A DNA stretch of 54,644 bases. Origin: Pseudomonadota bacterium. Its GTDB lineage: Bacteria > Pseudomonadota > Alphaproteobacteria > Acetobacterales > Acetobacteraceae. The stretch is taken from assembly GCA_021851785.1 (NCBI GenBank), contig JAJZBV010000021.1, positions 1 to 54,644 on the forward strand. Reading direction: 5' to 3'. The position numbers and the translations under genes are program-made. The number at the start of each line of letters is the position of its first letter. Position 1 is the stretch's first letter. Shown here piece after piece: positions 1 to 8,519 of the stretch. Under the pieces are notes generated by a model that saw only the letters and a list, made by a program, of their open reading frames with translations, had not been told where the DNA came from and searched no databases.

Positions 1-1463
1 CCCATGCCGTTGCGCAGTTTCAACCGGTCCGGCAGGCGAAACACCGCGTCCGCGACGCCGCGATCGAGAAACGGCGTGCGTCCCTCGACGCCGTGCGCCA
101 TCAGGCAGCGATCGAGCTTGAGCAGAAGATCGTTCGGCAGCCATTCGGCGATGTCGCTCGCCTGCGCCGCCATCAGGCGGGTGCGGCCGGGGCTCGCGGC
201 GGCGGCCTCGGCGGCGGCGATGCCGTCGCGCCAGGCGCCCGAGCGCTGGCGCAGAACGCCGGGGACGCGGTCGAAAATCCCCCGCCCGCGCATCACCCGC
301 CCGCCCAGCCACCAGGGGCGCATGGCGCTGCGATAGCGGCCATAGCCGGCCAGAATCTCGTCCCCGCCCTCGCCCGAGAGCACCACCTTGACGACGCCGC
401 GCGCGGCGCGGCCGAGGAACCAGGTCGGGATGATGGCGAAATCGGCCGCCGGGTCGTCCATCGCGGCGACGATCTCGGGCAGATGGCGCCAGACCATGGC
501 GCGCGAAATCTCCACCGCCTCATGCCGCGCGCCGACCGCGCGCGCCAGAATCCGCGCCGCTTCCCGCTCGTCCGCCGCCCCCTCGACATCGAACCCGGCG
601 GTGAAAGCGAGCACCGGCGCGCTATCGAGCCGGGCCATCACCGTGAGCAGGGCGGCGCTATCGATCCCGCCGGAGAGAAAGAGGCCATAGGGCACGTCGC
701 TCCGCTGATGGAGGGCGACGGATTCGGTGAGCGCGGCATCGAGCCGGGCCAGCGCTTGCGCCTCGTCGATCTCCTCCGGCCCGCCGGCCGGCAGCGCCGG
801 GGCATGGTGGCGCTCGATCACGTGGCCCTCGGCGGCGACCAGGATTTCTCCCGGCAGAACACGCTGGATGCCGGGATAGATCGTCGCGGCGCCGGTGGTG
901 AATTGGAGTTGGAGAAGCTCCTCGCGGCTATCCGGGGCGACGGCGCGGGGTTTGCTGCCGGCGGCGAGCAGCGCCCGCGGCTCGGAGGCGAAAGTCAGCC
1001 CCTCCGGCCCCTGCGCGACATAGAGCGGCTTGATCCCGAACGGGTCGCGGGCGAGGACGAGGCGGCGGGTGGCGCGGTCATGGAGGGCGATCGCATACAT
1101 CCCGCGCAACGCATCGACGAAGCGAAGCCCATCCTTGCGCCAGAGATGGAGCGGCGGCTCACAATCGCTCGCGGTCGCGAACTGCGCCGGCGGGTTGCCC
1201 TGGCCGAGGGCTGCGCGCAATTCGCGGTAATTATAGATCTCGCCATTGGCGACCAAAGTCGCGGCCCCCGCGTGGAGCGGCTGGCGCCCGCCGGCGAGAT
1301 CGATGATCGCGAGCCTGGTCTGGACAAGCCCGACCCGCCCGGCGATCTCCTCGCCCATGCCGTCCGGCCCGCGATGGGCGAGGGAGGCGGCAAGGCGCGC
1401 GAGAAACCCCGGCTCCGGCGCCGGCGCGTCGGCGGCCGCTTGCACACCGGCGATGCCGCACAT
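1..1463 (-). CDS. asnB: Asparagine synthase (glutamine-hydrolysing), 3' end missing
   Basis: Makes asparagine from aspartate, ATP and glutamine in the cytoplasm. The start is set by the ATG at 1463, which gives MCGIAGV; Cys2 is the N-terminal nucleophile of the class II glutaminase domain. The glutaminase fold continues through an RGPDG motif, an NGEIYNY motif and RDPFGIKPLY. The synthetase half carries the pyrophosphate-binding SGGIDS motif and a GGDE segment. The frame stays open to the window edge at about 487 codons; full-length enzymes are usually 550-650 residues, so the C-terminus lies outside. The neighbouring ygfZ gene is divergent. A role in cell-surface amidation rather than asparagine supply cannot be excluded. 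Confidence 0.92.
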   Translation of the reverse strand, partial: MCGIAGVQAAADAPAPEPGFLARLAASLAHRGPDGMGEEIAGRVGLVQTRLAIIDLAGGRQPLHAGAATLVANGEIYNYRELRAALGQGNPPAQFATASDCEPPLHLWRKDGLRFVDALRGMYAIALHDRATRRLVLARDPFGIKPLYVAQGPEGLTFASEPRALLAAGSKPRAVAPDSREELLQLQFTTGAATIYPGIQRVLPGEILVAAEGHVIERHHAPALPAGGPEEIDEAQALARLDAALTESVALHQRSDVPYGLFLSGGIDSAALLTVMARLDSAPVLAFTAGFDVEGAADEREAARILARAVGARHEAVEISRAMVWRHLPEIVAAMDDPAADFAIIPTWFLGRAARGVVKVVLSGEGGDEILAGYGRYRSAMRPWWLGGRVMRGRGIFDRVPGVLRQRSGAWRDGIAAAEAAAASPGRTRLMAAQASDIAEWLPNDLLLKLDRCLMAHGVEGRTPFLDRGVADAVFRLPDRLKLRNGM

Positions 1464-1604
1464 CAGCGCCTGCCCCGCCCGAGGGCGCGCGGGGCGGGCC
1501 GGAAACTCCGCGAACGCAACTGCTCCATACCCCTCCATCCCTTATTTTCGCCGCCAAGGCCAGAGGACGCCCGGCAGGGCTTGCCGCCCCTCGCATCGCC
1601 GCCC

Positions 1605-1664
1605 ATGTTTTCGCTCATGACCCCATGCTTTCGACCATGACCCCCAGGTTTTCGACCATGACAC
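1605..1664. repeat. 20/21-bp tandem duplication at the ygfZ start
   Basis: Three imperfect copies of a unit ending TTTCGACCATGACCCC run head to tail from 1605 to 1664. The array supplies three in-frame ATG codons (1625, 1637, 1658) for ygfZ, so the N-terminal 11 residues of the longest version are probably a by-product of the duplication. Confidence 0.7.
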
Positions 1665-2464
1665 AGATCGCCGAGCTTCCCGAACGCGGCGTGATCACCC
1701 TCGCCGGCGCCGATCGCGTCGCCTTTCTCCAGGGCCTGGTCTCCAACGACGTCGCTCTGGCGGCGCCCGGACAGGCGGTGTTCGCCGCCCTCCTCACCCC
1801 GCACGGCCGCTGGCTCGCCGATTTCCTGATTTTTTCCGATGGCGAGCGGCTTCTGCTGGATTGCGCGCGGGCGCAAATCCCTGATCTCCTCCGCCGCCTC
1901 GGGCGTTATCGGCTGCGCATGGCGGTGACGCTGGCCGAGGCGGGCCCGGAATGGCGCGTCCATGCCGCCTGGGACGGGCCGGCGCCGCCGTTTCCCGCCG
2001 CTGTCCTCGCCGCCGCCGATCCGCGCCATCCGCGGGCCGGAACCCGCCTCCTGAGCCCGGCGCCGCTGGCGACCAACGCGAGCCCCGATTCCTGGGACGC
2101 GCATCGCCTCCTTCTCGGCATCCCCGATGGCCCGCGTGACCTGGAGGCGGAAAAGACCCTGCTCCTCGAAGCCCGCTATGACGAGTTCGGGGCGATTTCC
2201 TGGGCCAAAGGCTGCTACATGGGCCAGGAGCTGACCGCCCGCACCCGCTATCGCGGCCTGGTCAAGCGCCGCCTCGTCCCGGTCGGGATCGAGGGGCCGT
2301 GCCCGCCCCCCGGCACCGCCATCCTCGCCGACGGCGAGGAGATCGGCACGCTGCGCTCCGGGCGCGACGGTTTGGCGCTCGCCATGCTCGCCCATCCGCT
2401 TGCCGCCGCCGGCCCCTTCACCTGCGCCGCGAGCGCCGTCATCCCCCGCGCCGATCCGGCATAA
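1658..2464 (+). CDS. ygfZ: YgfZ/GcvT-type folate-binding protein
   Basis: A tetrahydrofolate-binding protein that supports assembly or repair of some Fe-S proteins in the cytoplasm. It is recognised by the signature KGCYMGQE at residues 184-191, with the family cysteine at 186, and by a GcvT-like N-terminal domain (GADRVAFLQGLVSNDV). I chose the ATG at 1658, giving 268 residues. ATGs at 1625 and 1637 are also in frame but lie in a tandem duplication. It converges on nusG, with 36 bp between the stop codons. Confidence 0.9.
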   Translation: MTQIAELPERGVITLAGADRVAFLQGLVSNDVALAAPGQAVFAALLTPHGRWLADFLIFSDGERLLLDCARAQIPDLLRRLGRYRLRMAVTLAEAGPEWRVHAAWDGPAPPFPAAVLAAADPRHPRAGTRLLSPAPLATNASPDSWDAHRLLLGIPDGPRDLEAEKTLLLEARYDEFGAISWAKGCYMGQELTARTRYRGLVKRRLVPVGIEGPCPPPGTAILADGEEIGTLRSGRDGLALAMLAHPLAAAGPFTCAASAVIPRADPA

Positions 2465-2500
2465 GAGCGGCGGGCGTGAGGACGCCGGATCGGCCGGGTT

Positions 2501-3031
2501 TCAGGCTTTCTCGACCTGGCTGTATTCAAGATCGACCGGGGTTGCGCGGCCGAAGATCGAGACGCTGACCTTGACCCGGCCCTTCTCCTCGTCCACCTCC
2601 TCGACCGTGCCGTTGAAGCTGGTGAACGGCCCGTCGGCGACGCGCACATTCTCGCCGACCTCGAACAGCACCGCCGGGCGTGGATGTTCGGCGCCCTCCT
2701 TGGTCTGTGTCATCACCCGCTCGGCCTCGGCGTCGCTGATCGGGCTCGGGCGCAGCCGGCCGCCGAGGAACCCGGTCACCTTCGGCGTGTCCTTGACGAG
2801 ATGCCAGGCCTCGTCCGTAAGCTCCATGTGGACGAGGACGTAGCCGGGAAAGAATTTCCGCTCGGCGTTGACCTTCTGGCCGCGCCGCAGCTCGACCACC
2901 TCCTCGGCGGGGACGAGAATCTCGCCGAACTGATCGGCAAGCCCCTTCTGCGCCGCCTGCTCCTTGATCTGCTGGGCGATTTTCTTCTCGAAACCGGAAT
3001 AGACATGCACCACGTACCAGCGCTTGGCCAT
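2501..3031 (-). CDS. nusG: Transcription termination/antitermination protein NusG
   Basis: Binds RNA polymerase, suppresses pausing and couples transcription to Rho or the ribosome. The 176 residues cover the NGN domain ([15 protein letters not shown] to about residue 110) and a C-terminal KOW domain beginning near [15 protein letters not shown]. The start at 3031 is fixed by GGAGG eight bases upstream; the frame runs seven codons further up but without an initiation signal. secE lies directly upstream on the same strand. The usual next gene rplK is absent: the convergent ygfZ follows instead. Confidence 0.96.
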   Translation of the reverse strand: MAKRWYVVHVYSGFEKKIAQQIKEQAAQKGLADQFGEILVPAEEVVELRRGQKVNAERKFFPGYVLVHMELTDEAWHLVKDTPKVTGFLGGRLRPSPISDAEAERVMTQTKEGAEHPRPAVLFEVGENVRVADGPFTSFNGTVEEVDEEKGRVKVSVSIFGRATPVDLEYSQVEKA

Positions 3032-3089
3032 CACGCAACCTCCATTCCGCAACGCTCAGTCATGCCGCCCTGCCGCCGCATCCGCGCGC

Positions 3090-3284
3090 TCACCCGCCAA
3101 ACCCGAACAAAACCTTGACCCCGAGCCCGACCACCTGATCGATCACGAAGAAGAACAGCGCCGCCAGCGCCGCCAGCGCGACGACGAGGGCGGTGGTGAT
3201 CACCGTCTCGCGGCGGGTGGGCCAGGTGACCCTGCCGCCCTCAATACGCACCTCGCGCAGAAACTTCGCCGGATTGACCGCCAC
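3090..3284 (-). CDS. secE: Preprotein translocase subunit SecE
   Basis: Small essential membrane subunit of the SecYEG channel. I start it at GTG 3284, behind AGGGGA, giving 64 residues beginning (M)AVNPAKFLREVR; an ATG at 3293 would add three residues. The cytoplasmic amphipathic helix (NPAKFLREVRIEGGRVTWPTR) carries the conserved VTWPTR segment. It is followed by one transmembrane helix of Ala, Leu, Val and Phe, the single-helix form normal outside enterics. It sits between tRNA-Trp and nusG, the common bacterial arrangement. Confidence 0.93.
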   Translation of the reverse strand: MAVNPAKFLREVRIEGGRVTWPTRRETVITTALVVALAALAALFFFVIDQVVGLGVKVLFGFGG

Positions 3285-3363
3285 GCCACCCATTCCCCTT
3301 GTCACCATACCCGACGCGCGAGGCCGGCACCACGCCGTTCCCGCATCACGCCGCCGCGCGGCG

Positions 3364-3440
3364 TGGCAGGGGTGGAGGGTCTCGAACCCCCAGCCTCCGG
3401 TTTTGGAGACCGGCGCTCTAGCCAATTGAGCTACACCCCT
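3364..3440 (-). tRNA. tRNA-Trp(CCA)
   Basis: A 77-nt cloverleaf read leftward. The acceptor stem AGGGGTG pairs with CACCCCT, the D arm contains AGCTCAATTGG, and the anticodon loop CTCCAAA gives anticodon CCA. The T arm is GGGGTTCGAGACCC and the 3' CCA is encoded. It heads the tRNA-Trp, secE, nusG transcription unit. Confidence 0.97.
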
Positions 3441-3459
3441 CCGCGCCGCGCGAAGGCGC

Positions 3460-3488
3460 TAGACACAATGCGGCGCGCCCCATGTCAA
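3460..3488 (-). promoter_or_regulatory. Probable sigma-70 promoter for tRNA-Trp, secE, nusG
   Basis: Read leftward, a perfect TTGACA (-35, 3488-3483) is followed after 17 bp by TGTCTA (-10, 3465-3460). That places the start about 12-14 bases before the mature tRNA 5' end at 3440. The -35 box overlaps the last codons of the upstream permease gene. Confidence 0.5.
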
Positions 3489-4462
3489 GAGCTTCCGCCG
3501 GCTTTCCCCGCGCTCATGCCACCCGTGGGGGCACCCGTGGGGGCGCCCGTGGGGCGCGTCGGCCGGGCGATGAGGGCCACCCCGCCCGCCGCCAGCGCCA
3601 TCCCGAGCCAGGCGAACGGCGGAATCCCCTCCCCGGTCAAGAGCCAGGCGATCACCGCCGCCGCCGGCGGGACGAGGAAAAACAGCGCCGACACCCGCGC
3701 GACCGCCCCCCGCCGGATCATCGCCAGCAGCAGGCTGACGGCGACCAGCGAATTGGCGAACACGAGATAGCCGAGCGCGCCAAGGAGCGGCGCCGTCCAG
3801 CGCACCCGCATCGGCTCGAGGGCCACGGCGAAGGCCAGCGTCACCGCGAATCCGACCGCGTATTGCACGGTAATCGCGCTGAGCGGGTGATGCGCCGGGC
3901 CGGTGCGTTTTTCATAGAGCGTCCCCGCCGTCATCCCGGCGAGCGCGAGCCCGGCCCAGAACAGCCCCGCCGCCGTCACCTGCGCGACCCCGGCGCGCGA
4001 GACGATCACCACCACCGTCCCGACCAGCCCGAGCGCGAGCCCGAGCCCGAGCCAGTGCCGCGAGCCGACCGCGCCGCCGGTGACGCGCGGGGCGAGGAGC
4101 GCGACCAGAATCGGTTGCAGCGAGGTGATCAGCGCGAGCCCGCCGGCGGAGAGGCCGAATTCCTCGGAGAGATAGCAGCCGGCGAAATAGCCGAACTGGA
4201 TGAGCAGCCCGACGACACAAAGATCCCGCCATTCCCGCCCGCGTGGCCGGCGCGGCCGCCAGAACGCGATCGCCGGGGCGAGAAACGCCAGCACCAGCGC
4301 GTAGCGGAGGGCGAGAAAGGTCAGCGGATCGGCATAAGCGAGCCCGATCTTGATGCAGATGAAGCCCGAGGACCACAGCACCAGGAACACCACCGGGGCG
4401 AGCAGGAAAGGATCGAACCCGACCCTCCCGGTGGATAGCGTCGGCGCCGTGGGCGGCCCCAT
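3485..4462 (-). CDS. EamA/DMT-superfamily permease
   Basis: Inner-membrane drug/metabolite transporter family protein of about 325 residues, with roughly ten hydrophobic helices in two EamA repeats (the first begins LLAPVVFLVLWSSGFICIKIGL). Substrate cannot be told from sequence. The frame runs up to 4561, but that upstream part is the translated tRNA-Gly gene, so I start at ATG 4462, just past the tRNA 3' end. The C-terminus reads PTGAPTGAPTGG and is encoded by three 12-bp tandem copies at 3521-3556, an in-frame expansion unlikely to be functional. Confidence 0.88.
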   Translation of the reverse strand: MGPPTAPTLSTGRVGFDPFLLAPVVFLVLWSSGFICIKIGLAYADPLTFLALRYALVLAFLAPAIAFWRPRRPRGREWRDLCVVGLLIQFGYFAGCYLSEEFGLSAGGLALITSLQPILVALLAPRVTGGAVGSRHWLGLGLALGLVGTVVVIVSRAGVAQVTAAGLFWAGLALAGMTAGTLYEKRTGPAHHPLSAITVQYAVGFAVTLAFAVALEPMRVRWTAPLLGALGYLVFANSLVAVSLLLAMIRRGAVARVSALFFLVPPAAAVIAWLLTGEGIPPFAWLGMALAAGGVALIARPTRPTGAPTGAPTGGMSAGKAGGSS

Positions 4463-4468
4463 GGAAGG

Positions 4469-4542
4469 TGGAGCGGGTGAGGGGAATCGAACCCCCGTAA
4501 CCAGCTTGGAAGGCTGGGGCTCTACCATTGAGCTACACCCGC
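4469..4542 (-). tRNA. tRNA-Gly(TCC)
   Basis: A 74-nt cloverleaf read leftward. The acceptor stem is GCGGGTG/CACCCGC, the D arm is AGCTCAATGGT, the anticodon loop is CTTCCAA (anticodon TCC), the T arm is GGGGTTCGATTCCCC, and CCA is encoded. It lies seven bases upstream of the permease start, so the two may share a transcript. Confidence 0.97.
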
Positions 4543-4771
4543 GCACTCGACCCCCACGCACCCCACCCGAAACAGCGGCGCCAGCCTCGCGCGCGGAGAT
4601 CGAATCAAGAGAAAAAACAATGCATTAACCGGCGAGCGAAGTTTTTAGCACCCCCTGCCCGGGCCGGCAAGGTCCGGTGGGCGGGGCAGTGTTGCGCGCA
4701 AAAGCGCGACGGCCCATCCTTGGTGCCGCCCAGGCTGCGATTCGCAGGGTCTTTTCCCAACCGCTTTTGGC
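4543..4771. other. Intergenic region before the restriction-modification genes
   Basis: No gene seen. An AT-richer patch (4605-4655) suits the divergent promoters of tRNA-Gly and the methylase gene. A small GC hairpin (TTGCGCGCAAAAGCGCG, about 4693-4709) is also present. I see no controller-protein gene or C-box-like repeat. Confidence 0.4.
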
Positions 4772-5446
4772 GTGGAGTGTCGCGCTGTGCCGAGAGATTT
4801 CACCCCCGACCCGGCTGCTGACCTGGCCGTCGCCGGCACGGCGTTCCGCACGGTGCTCGCCGACCCGGCCTGGCAGTTCACCAACCGGACCGGCAAGGTC
4901 GCCCCGGAGCATCGCCGTCTGGCACGCTACGCCACGATGACGGTCGACGAGATTTGTGCCTTGCCGGTGCCGGCGATCGTCGCCGAGACCGCCCACCTCT
5001 ATCTCTGGGTGCCGAATGCTCTTCTGCCGGATGGCCTCCGCGTCATGGCGGCGTGGGGATTTACTTACAAATCGAATATCGTCTGGCATAAAATCCGCAA
5101 GGACGGCGGCAGTGATGGTCGGGGCGTCGGCTTCTATTTCCGCAACGTCACCGAACTGGTTCTGTTCGGCACCCGCGGCAAAAACGCCAGAACGCGCGAC
5201 GCCGGGCGGCGGCAAGTCAACTATCTCGCGACCCGCAAGCGCGAACATTCCCGCAAACCGGACGAGATCTACGACCTCGTCGAGGCGTGCAGCCACGGCC
5301 CCTATCTCGAAATGTTCGCGCGCGGCGCGCGCCCCGGCTGGACGGTCTGGGGCAGCCAGGCCGACGCGACCTATGCGCCGACCTGGAAGACCTACGCGCA
5401 TAACTCCGCCAGCGACCGGCGGCGGGCGCTGGACTACGCCGAATAA
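4772..5446 (+). CDS. MT-A70-family DNA N6-adenine methyltransferase
   Basis: Predicted modification enzyme that methylates adenine with S-adenosylmethionine. About 224 residues match the bacterial MT-A70 pattern along their length: catalytic motif near residues 31-34, then a HLYLWVPNALL block, WGFTYKSNIVWHKIRKDGG, GRGVGFYFRNVTE, a KREHSRKPDEIYDLVE block and a terminal GWTVWG. The catalytic tetrapeptide reads DPAW where the family usually has DPPW. The start is GTG 4772 (GTG 4787 also possible), with no strong ribosome site. The nuclease gene follows three bases after the stop, so the two probably form one restriction-modification operon. Confidence 0.88.
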   Translation: MECRAVPRDFTPDPAADLAVAGTAFRTVLADPAWQFTNRTGKVAPEHRRLARYATMTVDEICALPVPAIVAETAHLYLWVPNALLPDGLRVMAAWGFTYKSNIVWHKIRKDGGSDGRGVGFYFRNVTELVLFGTRGKNARTRDAGRRQVNYLATRKREHSRKPDEIYDLVEACSHGPYLEMFARGARPGWTVWGSQADATYAPTWKTYAHNSASDRRRALDYAE

Positions 5447-5449
5447 GAC

Positions 5450-6193
5450 ATGTTCGAGGCGCTCTGTGACCGTGGCTTCGACGTCGAATTCCTGAGCCAT
5501 GCCGAAGCCATCCTGAGCGTCGATTTTCCCGACGCGGCCGACGACCTGGAGGCGGTCCTGCGCGATTTTTCCATCCCCATCGAGGAAATCATCGCCGGCG
5601 GCGGCGGTGAGGCCAAGGGCACGCAACGGCTTCGCAAGGCGTTGGCGGACCGCGGCTGGACCAAGACGACGTTCACGGTCGAGAAGATCATCAACGGCAA
5701 GCCACGTGAAAGTCAGTCCCACGAGGTCGATCACGTCAAGGAATACCCGTCTGGCGCACGGATCGCGCTGGAGATCGAATGGAACAACAAGGATCCGTTC
5801 TATGATCGGGACTTGGAGAATTTTAAGCGGCTCCATGCCGATGGGGCAATTTCGGTCGGCGTCATCATCACGCGGGGCCGGTCACTCCATGAGGCGATGC
5901 ATGATTTCGTGAGACAGTTTCTCGATCAAAACAACATCAACGATATCAACTCCCTGGAGGCCTATGATTACGTGCCGACCCGCCATCAGCGGGCGGACAT
6001 CGAGAAGCGGATAGCGAGGCCAAAAAACCCCATGTCATTCCGCGCCGCTTTCACCGACAAGTTCGTCAGTGACAAGTTCGGCGAGGCGACCACCCATTGG
6101 AAAAAGCTGGAGGATCGGGTCCATCGTGGCGTTGGCAACCCGTGCCCCTTGGTGTTGATCGGGTTGGCGTCGTCGATCATCACGTTCGGTTAG
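5450..6193 (+). CDS. BglII/BstYI-like type II restriction endonuclease
   Basis: Predicted double-strand endonuclease of 247 residues. The core motif [21 protein letters not shown] gives Asp94, Glu108 and Glu110 in a D-x13-E-x-E spacing, followed by [18 protein letters not shown]. This layout is typical of the BglII/BstYI branch of the PD-(D/E)XK superfamily, whose known members cut GATC-centred sites; the actual site here is inference. It is transcribed with the methylase. Its last 14 bp overlap the end of the convergent hisA. Base composition is less GC-rich than its neighbours, consistent with transfer. Confidence 0.85.
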   Translation: MFEALCDRGFDVEFLSHAEAILSVDFPDAADDLEAVLRDFSIPIEEIIAGGGGEAKGTQRLRKALADRGWTKTTFTVEKIINGKPRESQSHEVDHVKEYPSGARIALEIEWNNKDPFYDRDLENFKRLHADGAISVGVIITRGRSLHEAMHDFVRQFLDQNNINDINSLEAYDYVPTRHQRADIEKRIARPKNPMSFRAAFTDKFVSDKFGEATTHWKKLEDRVHRGVGNPCPLVLIGLASSIITFG

Positions 6194-6953
6194 GCGATAC
6201 TCCACCAGGACCACCGGCCAGCGCCGCGAGCGCCGTCTCGATGTCGAGGCGGCCATCGTAAAGCGCGCGGCCGACGATGACGCCCTCGATGCGGCCGTGT
6301 TCGAGGGTGCCGGCGGCATGGGCCAGGGCGATGAGATCGTCCGCCCCGGCGACGCCGCCGGAGGCGATCACCGGAACGGAGAGCCTGGCCGCCAGCGCCG
6401 CCGTCGCTTCGACATTGACGCCGGCGAGCATGCCGTCGCGGCCGATATCGGTGAAGATGATCGCGGCGATCCCGGCCTCCTGGACGCGGAGCGCGAGGTC
6501 TTCTGCGCGGAGGGTCGAGGTCTCGGCCCAGCCCTCGGTCGCGACCAGCCCGTCCCGGGCATCGATGCCGACGGCGATGCGGCCGGGAAACGCCCGCGCG
6601 GCGTCACGCACCAGGCCTGGGTTCTTGACCGCCGCACTCCCCAGAATGACGCGCGCGATGCCGAGCGAAAGCCAGCGTTCGACCGCCGCGAGATCGCGTA
6701 TCCCGCCGCCGAGCTGCACCGGCACACGGCTCGCCGCCAGAATGGCCGCGACCGCCTCGGCGTTCACCGCGCGGCCGGCGAAAGCGCCGTTGAGATCGAC
6801 GACATGGAGCCAGCGGCAGCCGGCGTCCTGGAAGGCACGGGCCGGCGCCACCGGATCCTCGGCATAGACCGTCGCCTCCGCCATCGCGCCGCGCCTCAAG
6901 CGCACGCACGCCCCGTCCTTGAGGTCGATCGCCGGATAGAGGGTCAGCGTCAT
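6180..6953 (-). CDS. hisA: Phosphoribosylformimino-AICAR phosphate isomerase HisA
   Basis: Fourth step of histidine biosynthesis: Amadori isomerisation of ProFAR to PRFAR. The 257-residue (beta-alpha)8 barrel has the N-terminal [16 protein letters not shown] signature with the first catalytic Asp. The second half carries [14 protein letters not shown] with the second Asp, and phosphate-binding glycines in QLGGGIRD and ASGGV. The start ATG overlaps the GNAT stop by 4 bp, so it is translationally coupled. hisF normally follows; here the restriction-modification operon converges instead. Confidence 0.96.
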   Translation of the reverse strand: MTLTLYPAIDLKDGACVRLRRGAMAEATVYAEDPVAPARAFQDAGCRWLHVVDLNGAFAGRAVNAEAVAAILAASRVPVQLGGGIRDLAAVERWLSLGIARVILGSAAVKNPGLVRDAARAFPGRIAVGIDARDGLVATEGWAETSTLRAEDLALRVQEAGIAAIIFTDIGRDGMLAGVNVEATAALAARLSVPVIASGGVAGADDLIALAHAAGTLEHGRIEGVIVGRALYDGRLDIETALAALAGGPGGVSPNRT

Positions 6954-7498
6954 GCGATTTTTCCGCCCGGCTGGAGCAGTTTGTAGAAATAAAACCCGCG
7001 CACCGTGCGCCCCTGGATGCGGGCATAGACCGGATGCGTGCCCCAGCGCGTATAGCCGAGCGATTCATAGAGCCGGATCGCCGCCTCTTGCGTTTCGCGC
7101 ACGTCGAGATTGATGACGTGATAGCCGAGCGCCCGCGCCCCGTCCTCGGCACGCTCGGTGAGGAGGCGGGCAAGGCCATGGCCGCGCGCGAAGGGCGCGA
7201 TGAAGCTATGCGTCAAGGTCGCCGCGAAGGCCTGCGCCTCGTTGTTGCGCGGCGGGCGGGCGAGCTGCGCCGAGCCGACGACGACGCCGTCGAGCCGGGC
7301 GATGTAAAGCTCGCGCTCCGGCACCAGGAGCAGCCCCTGAAAATAGCGCTGCAGCGCCGCCCGCCCCGGCGGGCTGACCCAGCCGAAGCCGCCGCCCTCG
7401 AGGATCGCGGCATCCGCCGCCTCGCACAAAGCCGCCAGATCATCCTCGCCGAGCGCGCCCGCGCGCTCGACCAGCAACTCCCGCCGGCGCTCGCTCAT
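6950..7498 (-). CDS. GNAT-family N-acetyltransferase inside the his operon
   Basis: A 182-residue GNAT protein that transfers acetyl from acetyl-CoA to an unknown amine. The acetyl-CoA-binding region reads [28 protein letters not shown] (Q/RxxGxG/A type), followed by the usual [11 protein letters not shown]. It overlaps hisH upstream and hisA downstream by 4 bp each, so it is translated with the his genes. A link to histidine metabolism is only suggested by position. Confidence 0.85.
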   Translation of the reverse strand: MSERRRELLVERAGALGEDDLAALCEAADAAILEGGGFGWVSPPGRAALQRYFQGLLLVPERELYIARLDGVVVGSAQLARPPRNNEAQAFAATLTHSFIAPFARGHGLARLLTERAEDGARALGYHVINLDVRETQEAAIRLYESLGYTRWGTHPVYARIQGRTVRGFYFYKLLQPGGKIA

Positions 7499-8142
7499 GG
7501 CTGCCGGGGGGGCTGCCAGCGGAGGAAATTCCCGAGAATGCGCAAGCCGACCTCCTGGCTTTTCTCGACATGGAATTGCGTGCCGGCGCGGTTGCCGGCG
7601 GCGACCATGGCGATGACCTCGCCGCCGTACTCGGTCGTCGCCAGCACCTGGTCGCGGCGGGCGCCGGCGAGGGCGTAGCCATGCACGAAATAGGCGTGAT
7701 CGCCCGGCGCGAGCCCGGCCAGCAGCGGGTGCGCGGGCTGGACGAAAGCGAGCCCGTTCCAGCCCATTTGCGGCAGGCGCAACCCCGGCGCGTCCAGCGG
7801 CGCGATCTCGCCCTGGATCCAGCCGAAACCCGGCGTCACGCTATGTTCCAGCCCACGCTCGGCCATCAATTGCATGCCGACGCAGATGCCGAGAAACGGC
7901 GCCCCGCGATCGGTCGCGGCAAAAATCGCCTCCTTGAGACCCGGAATCGCGGCGAGGCCGGCGGCGCAATCGGCGAAGGCGCCCTGGCCGGGCAGCACGA
8001 TGCGATCGGCGGCGGCGACGATTTCGGGCTCGGCGGTGATCCGCACCGAAGCCGCCAGCCCCTCGCGCTCGGCGACAACCGTGAGGGCGCGCGCGGCGGA
8101 GGCGAGATTGCCGCTCCCGTAATCCACCACCGCGATGTTCAT
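7495..8142 (-). CDS. hisH: Imidazole glycerol phosphate synthase, glutaminase subunit HisH
   Basis: Supplies ammonia from glutamine to HisF in the fifth step of histidine synthesis. The class I amidotransferase triad is visible: Cys87 in LGICVGMQ, and His191/Glu193 in FHVEKSQ. The N-terminus MNIAVVDYGSGN is typical, and 215 residues is normal length. It overlaps the DUF2628 gene upstream and the GNAT gene downstream by 4 bp. Its partner HisF is not in the window. Confidence 0.96.
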   Translation of the reverse strand: MNIAVVDYGSGNLASAARALTVVAEREGLAASVRITAEPEIVAAADRIVLPGQGAFADCAAGLAAIPGLKEAIFAATDRGAPFLGICVGMQLMAERGLEHSVTPGFGWIQGEIAPLDAPGLRLPQMGWNGLAFVQPAHPLLAGLAPGDHAYFVHGYALAGARRDQVLATTEYGGEVIAMVAAGNRAGTQFHVEKSQEVGLRILGNFLRWQPPRQP

Positions 8143-8519
8143 GACCGGATGGCATCCGCGCCAAAAGCCGGCGCGAGTTCGGGTCGCGCCGCGAGCAGCC
8201 GGAAGAACGCCTCTCCCTCGTTCCGCGCGGCGATCACGGCAGTTTCGTCATAGCCGCGCCGGGCGAGGCCAAAGCGGCGCAAATCCTGCCCGAACAGGCC
8301 AAGCAGCCACGGGATCGCAAGGCCGAGCGGCCACAGCGCCGGCAGCCGCGCCAGCGCCGCCGCCGCCGCGATTTCCACCGCCGCCACCAGAACCCCGGCG
8401 ATCCAGGCGCGATGCGCAAGCAGCCACAGCGGGCCGAACACCAGGGCGCCGATCGAGAACCCCTCACGCACCAGGACCGGCGCCCGATCGCGGGCGAGAT
8501 GCGCGGTATAGACCCTCAC
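8139..8519 (-). CDS. DUF2628 membrane protein of the his operon
   Basis: A 126-residue protein with two or three hydrophobic segments (GALVFGPLWLLAHRAWIAGV and the Ala/Leu-rich stretch after it). It matches the DUF2628 pattern often found between hisB and hisH in alphaproteobacteria. Function unknown. It overlaps both neighbours by 4 bp, so it is part of the translated operon. Confidence 0.85.
   Translation of the reverse strand: MRVYTAHLARDRAPVLVREGFSIGALVFGPLWLLAHRAWIAGVLVAAVEIAAAAALARLPALWPLGLAIPWLLGLFGQDLRRFGLARRGYDETAVIAARNEGEAFFRLLAARPELAPAFGADAIRS

Noticed and set aside
4463-4561. N-terminal extension of the EamA permease
   Set aside because: The added residues are simply the translated tRNA-Gly gene.
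4469-6193. R-M genes integrated at tRNA-Gly as an island
   Set aside because: They lie beyond the tRNA 5' end, not its 3' end, and there is no integrase or partial tRNA duplicate.
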